Positions 8,840 through 17,443 are shown, counted from the stretch's first letter. The stretch is 22,856 nucleotides of DNA from an uncultured Collinsella sp. (GCA_900554135.1 USFU01000010.1:1-22856), one strand, 5' to 3'. The notes: generated by a model not told the origin, from the letters alone. Numbers and translations are program-made.

Positions 8840-10264
8840 CTAGCACACACCTTCCACAAAGCGGTCGAGCTCAACAAAACGGGAACCCTTGACCAGTACA
8901 ACATCATGATTTTCAAGCGCGCCGCCCATGCGGTCGAGCACCTGCTGATAATCGGAGAACACCTGGATGCGGTCCTCATCCATACCCATCATACGTGCGG
9001 CATCGGCCATGAGCAGAGCCAGCTCGCCGCCGACGCACGCGAGCATGTCGAGCTTCTTGGCGGCGGCATACGCGCCCACGAGCTCATGCATGCGGGGAGC
9101 CTCGTCGCCCATCTCGCCCATCTCGCCCAAGATCGCCATGCGCGAACCGTCACAGATGAGCGAGCACAGCAAATCGAGGCCGGCAGCCATAGACTCGGCA
9201 CTGGCGTTATAGGAGTCGTCGATGATGCGTGCTCCGCTCTTGGCGCGCTTGATCTCCTGACGGTGACCGGTGATCGTAAGGCCCCTAAAGGCAGCATCGA
9301 TCTGCTCGGGCGTCACGCCAAGACGATAGGCGACCGCGGCGGCCTTGACGGCATTGGGCACGGACTGCACACCGGGAATAGCCAACATGGTATCGACCGT
9401 GTCGCCCTGACCAAAGTCGAGCGTAAAGACCGGATGGCCCTCGTCGTCGACGCGAATGTCGCGCGCGCGGACCTCGTCGTCGTCCGAGACACCGGCCAGC
9501 ATCACGTCAATACCCGCAGGCTGGGCGAACGTATCGCGAATGAACGGCGTAAAGTCGTCCTCGCCGCCCAAAACCAGCAACGGCGAGAAATCGCCGGCGG
9601 CGCACATGCCCTGGACAATCTCGGACTTGGCGCGGGCGATGTTCTCGCGGCTGCCCAGGATGCCGATGTGGGAGGTTCCGATCTTGCTCACGATGGCAAG
9701 ATTGGGGTTGGCAGACTGGGACAGGCGCTCAATCTCATGAAAATGGTTCATGCCCATCTCGAGCACCAGGACCTCGGTATCGGCCGGAGCGGAAAGCACC
9801 GTGAGCGGCATGCCGATCAAGTTGTTGAAATTGCCCTTCGTGGCCCAGACGCGATAACGCTTGGCGAGCACGGCGGCGAGCACGTCCTTGGTCGTCGTCT
9901 TGCCAATCGAACCGGTAATGCCGACGACCAGGCAGCCAAGCTCCAAGCGATATACGTGCGCCAGGCGCAGCAAGAACTCCACGGGGTCGTCGGTCAGCAA
10001 GATGGCGCATCCCTTGTCCTGCGCCAACGAAACCAGCTCGGCATCGGGCTCGCGCGTCATCACGACGGCACCGGCACCCGACTCGATGGCACGGGAGGCA
10101 AAATCATTGCCGTCGACCTTTTCGCCGGGGAAGGCGACAAAGATCGTCCCCTCCTCGACCTGACGCGAGTCGATAACGCACCCGCGGCATACCCGGTCGA
10201 CTTCTTCCGTCACGGTTCGGGCCCCCGTTGAGGCCGCGAGGTTGTTGACGGCGATCTCTATCAT
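8840..10264 (-). CDS. murF: UDP-MurNAc-tripeptide--D-Ala-D-Ala ligase MurF
   Basis: Cytoplasmic ATP-dependent ligase that adds D-Ala-D-Ala to complete the UDP-MurNAc-pentapeptide. The N-terminal domain has DSRQVEEGTIFVAFPGEKVDG, as in MurE and MurF. The ATP loop GITGSIGKTTTKD lies at about 115-127, followed by ATKGNFNNLIGMPLTVL, LEMGMNHFHEI and DDSYNASAESM. ATKGNFNN and GMNHFHEI are typical of MurF rather than MurE. The length of 474 residues is normal. The ATG has a strong AGGGGAG five bases upstream. The gene follows a 125-bp gap after ftsI, exactly where murE sits in most dcw clusters. Confidence 0.95.
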   Translation of the reverse strand: MIEIAVNNLAASTGARTVTEEVDRVCRGCVIDSRQVEEGTIFVAFPGEKVDGNDFASRAIESGAGAVVMTREPDAELVSLAQDKGCAILLTDDPVEFLLRLAHVYRLELGCLVVGITGSIGKTTTKDVLAAVLAKRYRVWATKGNFNNLIGMPLTVLSAPADTEVLVLEMGMNHFHEIERLSQSANPNLAIVSKIGTSHIGILGSRENIARAKSEIVQGMCAAGDFSPLLVLGGEDDFTPFIRDTFAQPAGIDVMLAGVSDDDEVRARDIRVDDEGHPVFTLDFGQGDTVDTMLAIPGVQSVPNAVKAAAVAYRLGVTPEQIDAAFRGLTITGHRQEIKRAKSGARIIDDSYNASAESMAAGLDLLCSLICDGSRMAILGEMGEMGDEAPRMHELVGAYAAAKKLDMLACVGGELALLMADAARMMGMDEDRIQVFSDYQQVLDRMGGALENHDVVLVKGSRFVELDRFVEGVC

Positions 10265-10389
10265 TGCAGCTCCCCTGTAAACCTAATAATGCTATCGGCG
10301 TATTGTATCCCAGTGCCATGCGCGCGTGGTGCAGGGCATGTGAACACCCTTCAGATCAAACGGCAGACCACGCTCAAGATTGTAACCCC

Positions 10390-12255
10390 CTACTTCGTGC
10401 GCGGGATACCCAGCACGTCGAGTGCGTTGGCCATAATGGACTGGAATGGCACCGCGGCGGCATCCGAGCCGCTCGGCGTTCCATCGAGTGTGATATAGCA
10501 CAGCACCTTGGGCGATTGTGCCGGCGCAAAGCCCATAAAGGACGACATGTAGTTCTCCTTGAGATAACCGCCGTTCTCGTCAGCACGCTCGGCCGTACCG
10601 GTCTTGCCCGCCACGTCATAGCCATCAACCGCACCGCCAACGCCCGTGCCTTCGGACACGACCGTCTGCATGCACGATGTCACCTGAGCGGCAGCGTCCT
10701 CCGAAATCGCACGCTCGCCTTCGCCCCAGTCCTTCTCATCGCCCTTGCTGGACTTATAGAAGTGCGGAGTCATCATCACGCCGCCGTTCGCGATGCCGCC
10801 CACAGCACGTGCGACCTCAATCGGCGAGACGGACAGCGCCTGGCCAAAGCTCATCGAGCCCAGCGTGGCGCCGTCGTACTGGTCGCGCTCCTTGACGATG
10901 CCCAGGCTCTCACCCGGAAAATCGACACCGGAGCTATGGCCGATACCCCACTTGTCCACATAGGTGGCAAAATCATCGGCACCGATCTTGCGTCCCACCA
11001 GGACAAAGCCCACATTGGACGAACGGCGCATCATCTCGCGCACGTCCATGGTCATGGTGTAGTCGCGCTTATCGGCGTCGGTAACGGTGTCGTCGCCAAC
11101 CTTGATGCTCGCCGGCACCTCAAACGACGTGCTCGAACGCACGGCGCCCAAGTCGAAGCCGGCACCGGCCACGAGCGTCTTAAAGACCGAGCCGGGCTCG
11201 TAGGCATCGGTAACCAGGCGCAAGTTCATGTCCTCGGTCTTGGCATTTTCCAGATCGGTCTGGTCATATGTCGGATACGAGCATGCCGCCAGAATCTCGC
11301 CCGTCGCGGGATCGGTGACCAGAGCCGAGCCATTCTTGGCCTTGGTCTTTTCGACCGCCTCGGCCAGGGCGTCCTCGGCGGCACGCTGGATATTGACATC
11401 GAGCGTCGTCACGATGTCCACGCCGTCCACCGCGGCAACCTTCTTATAGGCGCCGCCCGCGATATAGCTACCGTCCCTCGCCCGCTCACGCACCAGCGAA
11501 CCGTTCGTTCCGGTCAAAAGCTTGTTGTACTGTTTTTCGAGGCCCGTCAGACCGTCGTTGTCCACGTTTACCACGCCAAGCACCTGCGATGCCAGGTTGC
11601 CGTAGGGGTACACGCGCTTCATGGCCTGCTCAAAGAGCACGCCTGGCAGGTTCTTCTTCTCCAGCGCCGCGACATCATCCTCGTCCACCTGACGTTTGAT
11701 ATACACCCAGGTGCCATCCGACTCAACGAGCTCGCGACAGGTCTTTTTATCGATGCCCGTAGCTTTGACCAGTGCCGATACCGTTTTGTCAACGTCCTCG
11801 ATAAGCTGAGGATTCACGGCGATGTTACGGCATTCGACCGACGACGTCAGCACGTTGCCGTTACGGTCGTAGATGGTACCGCGCTTGGCATATAGCGTCT
11901 GCGCAAGCAAGCGACGTGCATCGGCGCGGTCGCGCAACTTATCGGCTTCCACGATTTGATAGTCGGCAAGGCGAAGGACGCCCAAACCCAAGCCAAACCC
12001 GATAAAGCCCATGACGGCCTTGCGGCGGGGCAGCGGCGTGCCCGTGAGCCATTCGGTCGACGAGCTCTTGCGCGGTCTGGTGTTATGCATTTGAGGGCCA
12101 CTCGAGCCACGGAGACGCGACGCAGGGTCGTTGCCATAGGACGGCCTCGCGTTGTAAGATGGCCGACCCGTTCCTTGATAACCAGAACGTCCCCGCGATG
12201 AGGGACGTCCAGAACCGCGACCCCCGTCGGAGCCGCGGCGATAGTCATTTGTCAT
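10390..12255 (-). CDS. ftsI: Septal transpeptidase FtsI (class B penicillin-binding protein)
   Basis: Monofunctional DD-transpeptidase that cross-links septal peptidoglycan as partner of FtsW. Order of parts: a Gly/Arg/Ser-rich basic cytoplasmic tail at residues 1-78, one transmembrane helix at about 79-97, a PBP dimerisation domain at about 118-275 (starting AKRGTIYDRNGNVL), and the transpeptidase. The three active-site motifs are present: SVFK with Ser356 and Lys359, SSN at 412-414 and KTGTAE at 551-556. The length is 621 residues and there is no C-terminal PASTA repeat. The start lies 17 bp after ftsL with only a weak ribosome binding site. The N-tail resembles those of FtsW and FtsQ in this cluster. 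Confidence 0.95.
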   Translation of the reverse strand: MTNDYRRGSDGGRGSGRPSSRGRSGYQGTGRPSYNARPSYGNDPASRLRGSSGPQMHNTRPRKSSSTEWLTGTPLPRRKAVMGFIGFGLGLGVLRLADYQIVEADKLRDRADARRLLAQTLYAKRGTIYDRNGNVLTSSVECRNIAVNPQLIEDVDKTVSALVKATGIDKKTCRELVESDGTWVYIKRQVDEDDVAALEKKNLPGVLFEQAMKRVYPYGNLASQVLGVVNVDNDGLTGLEKQYNKLLTGTNGSLVRERARDGSYIAGGAYKKVAAVDGVDIVTTLDVNIQRAAEDALAEAVEKTKAKNGSALVTDPATGEILAACSYPTYDQTDLENAKTEDMNLRLVTDAYEPGSVFKTLVAGAGFDLGAVRSSTSFEVPASIKVGDDTVTDADKRDYTMTMDVREMMRRSSNVGFVLVGRKIGADDFATYVDKWGIGHSSGVDFPGESLGIVKERDQYDGATLGSMSFGQALSVSPIEVARAVGGIANGGVMMTPHFYKSSKGDEKDWGEGERAISEDAAAQVTSCMQTVVSEGTGVGGAVDGYDVAGKTGTAERADENGGYLKENYMSSFMGFAPAQSPKVLCYITLDGTPSGSDAAAVPFQSIMANALDVLGIPRTK

Positions 12256-12272
12256 ACTCAGCTACCGTCTTG

Positions 12273-12743
12273 TTACTGAGCGGTCGCGGTCGAGCTAGCG
12301 CCCGCGGCTGCATCCTGCGAAAAATCAAGTGTAACGCTCTCGCTGGGCTCCACCATGCCATAAGCGCCCGCAAGGTCGCGAATGCGCGTGTCGGCACCAT
12401 AGACCGAATGCATGACCTCCAGGTCGGAGCTCTCGTCGGTCGCCTTCTCGAGCGTGTTGGTAAGCGCGGCGTTGCTGTTGAGCACCTGGGCCGTAACGCC
12501 GGCGAGCGCCACACGGGCGACACCGATCGTCATGAAGATGGCCGCAATGATGCAAAACGTTTTAAGAACGCTCATGAAAACCGGGCTTACCGCCTGGTTT
12601 GCCTGACGGCCCGCGCCCGTGTAGACATCAAAGCGCGGCGTGCGCTGCTCGTGGGGAGCAACGGGAGCCTGCGGTGCCTCACGATAGGCGGGCATGGCGT
12701 TCATATCATAGGCGAGTGCTGCGTTTGAGTTGTTGTAGCCCAT
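12273..12743 (-). CDS. ftsL: FtsL-like small bitopic division protein
   Basis: The 156-residue protein has a cytoplasmic N-terminal segment (1-52), a single membrane helix at about 55-80 (FCIIAAIFMTIGVARVAL) and a short extracytoplasmic part at about 81-118 with coiled-coil character, then a Ser/Ala/Thr-rich end. Sequence alone gives little, since FtsL is poorly conserved. The assignment rests on topology and on the position between rsmH and ftsI, where FtsL lies in nearly all dcw clusters. FtsL would bridge FtsQ and FtsB/DivIC to FtsI-FtsW. GGGAGG lies nine bases upstream of the ATG and supports the start. About 90 bp of non-coding DNA separates it from rsmH. Confidence 0.78.
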   Translation of the reverse strand: MGYNNSNAALAYDMNAMPAYREAPQAPVAPHEQRTPRFDVYTGAGRQANQAVSPVFMSVLKTFCIIAAIFMTIGVARVALAGVTAQVLNSNAALTNTLEKATDESSDLEVMHSVYGADTRIRDLAGAYGMVEPSESVTLDFSQDAAAGASSTATAQ

Positions 12744-12833
12744 GATATGCCGCCTCCCATCCCGAGTACGTTGGTAGTGTGTTTAAGCTTCGTTTGTGGT
12801 ACGAGCGGGAGGTCCAATATCGCGCGGTCGCGT

Positions 12834-13799
12834 CTACAGACGCTGCGCCACGCGGATCTTGGCTGATCTCGCCCGAGGGTTGCGCGCAACCTCATCGGGT
12901 TGGGCAACCAGGGGTTTGCGGGTGATGACCTTGAGTATCGGCACGTTGCCGCACACGCACACCGGAATCTCCGGCGGACACGTGCACCCCTGGCTCATCT
13001 CCTTAAAGTGGTTCTTTACGATACGGTCCTCGAGCGAGTGATACGAGATGACGCAGATGCGTCCGCCCGGGTTGAGCCACCTTGTGGCGGCGTCAAGCCC
13101 TCGCTCGAGCACATCGAGTTCGTGATTGACCTCGATGCGAATGGCCTGGAAACTCTTCTTGGCTGGGTGTCCGCCATGCCGACGAGCGGCAGCGGGGATA
13201 CCAGCCTTGATGATCTCGACAAACTGGCCGGTGGTTTCAATCGGCTCATGCTCGCGGCGACGCACGATCTCACGCGCGATCTGCGAGGCGAACTTCTCTT
13301 CGCCGTAGACGCGTAGAATCCGGGCGAGGTCGTGTTCGTTATAGGTGTTGATGACCTCAGCTGCGTTTAAGGTGTTGTTACCCGGATCCATCCGCATGTC
13401 CAATGGGGCGTCCTCGTTATACGAAAAGCCCCTGCCAGGGATATCGAGTTGCGGTGACGAAACGCCCAAGTCGAACAGGAAGCCATCGACCCCGGGCACC
13501 TCGGCCGAGCAAAGCAGCTCGTCCAAGTCGCCGAAGTTGCCCTTCAGCAGCTGGTGCGGTACGCCGGGAACCTCGCGGTCCAGACGGGCGCCAGCGGCCT
13601 CGAGGGCCATGTCGTCCTGATCGACGCCGAGCAAAAGGCCGGTCTCCCCCACCTGCGCGGCCATCTTTACCGAATGGCCGGCACCGCCAAGGGTGCAGTC
13701 GCAGACGACGGAGCCGCTCTTCAGCTGCAGCGACTCAAGCACTTCGCCGAGCATGACAGGTTCATGCCGATATTCTTGTGTCAAGATCCCACGCTCCAT
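12834..13799 (-). CDS. rsmH: 16S rRNA (cytosine-1402-N4)-methyltransferase RsmH (MraW)
   Basis: SAM-dependent methyltransferase that N4-methylates C1402 in the decoding centre of 16S rRNA. It is a standard second gene of dcw clusters. The conserved N-terminus YRHEPVMLGEVLE, SAM-binding glycine loop DCTLGGAGHS, FLFDLGVSSPQLD followed by GRGFSYNEDAPLDMRMDP, VISYHSLEDRIVKNHFK and the cysteine-rich CTCPPEIPVCVCG segment are all present. The length of 321 residues is normal. The ATG lies 20 bp after the mraZ stop. The ribosome binding site is weak, but a downstream start would cut into the conserved N-terminus. Confidence 0.96.
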   Translation of the reverse strand: MERGILTQEYRHEPVMLGEVLESLQLKSGSVVCDCTLGGAGHSVKMAAQVGETGLLLGVDQDDMALEAAGARLDREVPGVPHQLLKGNFGDLDELLCSAEVPGVDGFLFDLGVSSPQLDIPGRGFSYNEDAPLDMRMDPGNNTLNAAEVINTYNEHDLARILRVYGEEKFASQIAREIVRRREHEPIETTGQFVEIIKAGIPAAARRHGGHPAKKSFQAIRIEVNHELDVLERGLDAATRWLNPGGRICVISYHSLEDRIVKNHFKEMSQGCTCPPEIPVCVCGNVPILKVITRKPLVAQPDEVARNPRARSAKIRVAQRL

Positions 13800-13819
13800 C
13801 CGTTACTCGTGCCTTGCCC

Positions 13820-14254
13820 TTACGAGAAGAAGAGGTCCAGCAGGGCCTCGTCGTCATCGTCCTCATCGGCCGTAGCGCGGTCCCAAACCTCAAGGTGGTC
13901 GTAGTTGCCCACAACCGTGACCTCGCGGTCGAGGTTCGCCTGCTTGCGGAGAGACTCAGAAAGACCGATACGACCGGCGCTGTCCACATCCATCGACGTG
14001 GTGCGCTTGTTGATCGCCCTCATGAGCTTCTGGTCGTTGATGTCACGCGGGTTAAAACCCTCGTGGCCCTCACGACCCGCGAAGAGTCCTTCGACCCACT
14101 TATCGAAGGCCTCGGCAGAGAACACGTACAGAGCATCGACATCCAGGGCTTTGAACACGCGAACGCGCTCTCCAAGCTCCTCGCGAAGGGGTGCAGGCAG
14201 GGACAGACGACCTTTTGCATCGAGATTGCGCTCGTATGCACCCGTCATTCCCAT
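13820..14254 (-). CDS. mraZ: Transcriptional regulator MraZ
   Basis: DNA-binding protein with two AbrB-like (SpoVT/AbrB fold) halves, known in other bacteria to assemble into a ring and bind short G-rich repeats at its own promoter. Both family motifs are visible: LDAKGRLSLPAPLREELG near residues 11-28 and DSAGRIGLSESLRKQA in the second half. The 144 residues match the family. The C-terminus has an acidic run (DEDDDDEALLDLF). The ATG has a strong GGGGAGG six bases upstream, and an ATG two codons later is an alternative. As first gene of the dcw cluster it is followed closely by rsmH. TGGGG boxes upstream of its promoter suggest it regulates the cluster; whether as repressor or activator cannot be read from the sequence. 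Confidence 0.95.
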   Translation of the reverse strand: MGMTGAYERNLDAKGRLSLPAPLREELGERVRVFKALDVDALYVFSAEAFDKWVEGLFAGREGHEGFNPRDINDQKLMRAINKRTTSMDVDSAGRIGLSESLRKQANLDREVTVVGNYDHLEVWDRATADEDDDDEALLDLFFS

Positions 14255-14290
14255 GTGCGCCCTCCCCTCGGTTACTCAGATGGCACGTAC

Positions 14291-14307
14291 GCGGGGAACC
14301 ACCCCGC
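14291..14307 (-). promoter_or_regulatory. Inverted repeat in the mraZ 5' leader
   Basis: GCGGGG-N5-CCCCGC forms a perfect six-pair inverted repeat about 37 bp upstream of the mraZ ATG. No U tract follows, so it is not a terminator. Its 13-base core (14293-14305) matches 11 of 13 bases with the inverted repeat inside the promoter spacer, so a DNA operator is as likely as an RNA hairpin. Confidence 0.5.
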
Positions 14308-14322
14308 CTGTCGACGTCATCA

Positions 14323-14351
14323 ATAATATGGGGAACTGCCCCATTTTTCAA
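14323..14351 (-). promoter_or_regulatory. Sigma70-type promoter of mraZ and the dcw cluster
   Basis: On the minus strand a -35 TTGAAA (14346-14351), a 17-bp spacer and a -10 TATTAT (14323-14328) make a near-consensus housekeeping promoter. Transcription would begin near 14315, giving a leader of about 60 nt to the mraZ ATG. This is the strongest promoter I can see in the window and it lies where a dcw promoter is expected. Confidence 0.8.
14329..14343 (-). promoter_or_regulatory. Inverted repeat TGGGG-N5-CCCCA inside the promoter spacer
   Basis: A perfect five-pair inverted repeat fills most of the spacer between the -35 and -10 elements of the mraZ promoter. A protein bound here would block RNA polymerase. 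The arm TGGGG is also the unit repeated upstream, which fits a MraZ half-site. Confidence 0.5.
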
Positions 14352-14358
14352 CACCTTT

Positions 14359-14398
14359 CCCCACCTCTTCCCCCACCCCACCCCACCACTCCACCCCC
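14359..14398 (-). promoter_or_regulatory. Cluster of TGGGG boxes, candidate MraZ binding sites
   Basis: On the minus strand TGGGG occurs at 14359-14363, 14371-14375, 14376-14380 and 14381-14385, with a further TTGGGGGTGG at the upstream edge and one copy in the promoter spacer (14339-14343). MraZ proteins of other bacteria are known to bind tandem G-rich repeats (TGGGN in E. coli) at their own promoter. Spacings here are 20, 12, 5 and 5 bp, less regular than the 10-bp steps of E. coli. Location just upstream of -35 would suit activation as well as repression. Confidence 0.6.
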
Positions 14399-14418
14399 AA
14401 TATGTTGTAAAACACCCC

Positions 14419-14432
14419 CGAGCATATGTTCG
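14419..14432. promoter_or_regulatory. Candidate LexA (SOS) box
   Basis: The minus strand reads CGAAC-ATAT-GCTCG. The Gram-positive SOS box is CGAACRNRYGTTYC, often the symmetric CGAAC-N4-GTTCG. This site has one complete half and one mismatch in the other. It lies about 70 bp upstream of the mraZ -35. A single imperfect site can arise by chance, so this is only a candidate. Confidence 0.35.
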
Positions 14433-14433
14433 A

Positions 14434-14453
14434 AAACACAATATGTTGTGTTT
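14434..14453. promoter_or_regulatory. 20-bp inverted repeat, candidate operator
   Basis: AAACACAA-TATG-TTGTGTTT is a perfect 8-bp inverted repeat with a 4-bp centre, in an AT-rich patch two bases from the SOS-like box. The layout is typical of a dimeric repressor site. The protein is unknown. One arm is also partly copied in the direct repeat at 14399-14415. Confidence 0.4.
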
Positions 14454-14613
14454 GCAGCAAAGGCGGGATGCCACCTGTAGAACCACGCCCGCGAACCTCA
14501 ACCTTCAAGTTGACCTTGAGGCGATTTTTACGTCCCTTTACACACCGTTCACATCGCCCCCAAACTCCCCCACCCATGGTACACACGGCCCACCACCGCG
14601 TCGGTGTCTAGCG

Positions 14614-14681
14614 AAAAATGGGACGGGCCCCAGATTGCCCATGTGCGCAAAAGTGCGTCTCGGCAATCTGGGGCCCGTCCC
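14614..14681 (-). terminator. Terminator of the pyrG-xerD unit with a 20-bp perfect stem
   Basis: Arms at 14620-14639 and 14662-14681 pair perfectly over 20 bp (they contain GGGCCC) around a 22-nt loop that can form a small inner CGC/GCG stem. On the minus strand the stem is followed by ATTTTTCG, about 35 nt after the xerD stop. The plus side is also followed by a T-containing stretch. The stem is unusually long for a simple terminator. Confidence 0.75.
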
Positions 14682-14716
14682 CTTTAATATTTATAAATAT
14701 GCAGGTCAGCGAGGTG

Positions 14717-15658
14717 CTAGCGATGTGCCAGCGGATGCGCCGCCAGATAGACCTCGGTCAGTTGCGTGCGGTCGACATGCGTGTAGACCTGCGTGGTCGA
14801 AATATCGGCATGGCCCAAAATCTCCTGCAGCACACGCAGGTCGGCACCGCCCGCGAGCATGTGGGTGGCAAAGGAGTGGCGCAGGGTGTGGGGATGGAGC
14901 CCAACCAGCCCCACCTGGCGCCCATACCGCTCGCATATCGCATGCACGGCCTGGCGCGACAGGCGACGTCCGTTCTTATTTAAAAAGACCGCCGAGGTCT
15001 CCGTCCCGTGAGCATGCGCGGCCAAGAGAGTGCGCCCGTCACCTATATAGTGTGTCAGGGCACGCGCCGCGCTTCCCACCAACGGGGCCAGACGCTCCTT
15101 GGAGCCCTTACCGCGCACCAGGACAAACCCGTCATCAATATGGATATCGCCCACATCGAGCCCAACCAGCTCACTCACGCGCAGGCCGCAACCGTAAAGC
15201 ACTTCCAAGATGGCATGATCGCGCAGTCCCATCTCGCCCTCGGGAAAGTCTTGATCGAGCAGTGCCGAGACATCCTCCACCGAAAGGTATTCCGGCAGGC
15301 GATCTGCCTTTTTGGGCAGGTGCAACGCCGCCGTCGGGTTTTGGGCCACGGCCCCATCGCGCACCAAAAAGGCATGCAGGCCCTTCACGGCAGCAAGCGC
15401 GCGCTCCACCGAGGCGTCGGAATAGCCTCCGTCGCGGCGATCGGCAACAAAGCCCTCCACGACCTGACGGGTCACCTCTTCAAAAGACGCAATGTCAGCC
15501 CGCTCCAGATAGGCGCAGTACGTCGTCAGGTCACGACGATAGGCCGCAATCGTGTTGCGCGCCAAGCCCCGCTCGACCGCGAGGTAATCGAGATACTCCC
15601 CCGCCGCCACGGCAAGCGACGAGGGAGTAGCTTCGGTATGTTCCTTATTCGCCGGCAC
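14717..15658 (-). CDS. xerD: Tyrosine recombinase XerD
   Basis: Site-specific recombinase that, with XerC, resolves chromosome dimers at dif near the septum. The N-terminal SAM-like core-binding domain begins at EYLDYLAVERGLARNTIAAY. The catalytic domain shows the full set of residues: Arg160 (GLRVSELVGL), Lys184 (GKGSKERL), His257 and Arg260 (HPHTLRH), His283 (GHADISTTQ) and Tyr292 (VYTHV). The Arg-Lys and His-Tyr spacings equal those of E. coli XerD. The C-terminus (GADLRVLQEILGHADISTTQ) resembles XerD more than XerC. The frame stays open upstream into pyrG, but a GTG at 15658, two bases after the pyrG stop, gives 313 residues, the usual size. AAGG lies directly before it, so coupling to pyrG is likely. 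Confidence 0.9.
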   Translation of the reverse strand: MPANKEHTEATPSSLAVAAGEYLDYLAVERGLARNTIAAYRRDLTTYCAYLERADIASFEEVTRQVVEGFVADRRDGGYSDASVERALAAVKGLHAFLVRDGAVAQNPTAALHLPKKADRLPEYLSVEDVSALLDQDFPEGEMGLRDHAILEVLYGCGLRVSELVGLDVGDIHIDDGFVLVRGKGSKERLAPLVGSAARALTHYIGDGRTLLAAHAHGTETSAVFLNKNGRRLSRQAVHAICERYGRQVGLVGLHPHTLRHSFATHMLAGGADLRVLQEILGHADISTTQVYTHVDRTQLTEVYLAAHPLAHR

Positions 15659-15660
15659 CC

Positions 15661-17328
<1,668 letters not shown>

Positions 17329-17340
17329 TTACCTGCGCTT

Positions 17341-17372
17341 CCCGTAGAAGTTGTCCATACACATCTTACGGG
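17341..17372 (-). other. Possible hairpin in the pyrG leader
   Basis: CCCGTA and TACGGG can pair over 6 bp around a 20-nt loop, about 20 nt before the pyrG ATG. There is no U tract and no initial GGGC run like the B. subtilis pyrG reiteration control. It may be chance. Confidence 0.25.
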
Positions 17373-17380
17373 TCTTCATT

Positions 17381-17409
17381 GTAATACTCGCGACGCGCGC
17401 CGCACGCAA
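17381..17409 (-). promoter_or_regulatory. Possible pyrG promoter
   Basis: Minus strand TTGCGT (17404-17409), 17 bp, TATTAC (17381-17386), followed directly by AAT. The match is moderate. It lies between the upstream terminator and pyrG, where a promoter is required if the terminator works. Confidence 0.35.
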
Positions 17410-17443
17410 TTTTTCTTACGCGCAATCGCATTTCTCCATCTCG

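Larger units (their letters stand above)
14255..14716. other. 462-bp intergenic regulatory region between xerD and mraZ
   Basis: No credible gene lies here; open frames are low-complexity or shadows. From right to left it holds the xerD terminator hairpin, about 160 bp with no clear feature apart from a weak CCTCAA/TTGAGG hairpin near 14507-14532, two overlapping candidate operators (14419-14453), G-rich boxes, the mraZ promoter and a leader hairpin. AATATGTTGT occurs twice (14399-14408 and 14440-14449). Confidence 0.7.

Noticed and set aside
6956..10231. A 1091-codon open frame on the plus strand opposite murD, mraY and murF
   Set aside because: It is exactly codon-aligned with the three sense genes, which share one phase. 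It stays open because those genes avoid the rare codons TTA, CTA and TCA. Its translation is low in hydrophobic structure, rich in His, Gln, Gly and Asp, and matches no family, while the sense genes carry all family motifs.
10264..11895. A 543-codon plus-strand open frame opposite ftsI
   Set aside because: Antisense shadow; ftsI has all three transpeptidase motifs on the other strand.
14507..14540. Plus-strand terminator (CCTCAA/TTGAGG hairpin followed by TTTTT)
   Set aside because: There is no plus-strand gene upstream that it could end, and the stem is only 6 bp with a long loop.
14191..15630. A 479-codon plus-strand open frame across the mraZ upstream region and xerD
   Set aside because: It covers promoter, terminator and antisense xerD sequence, and reads as Pro/Arg/His-rich low-complexity protein.
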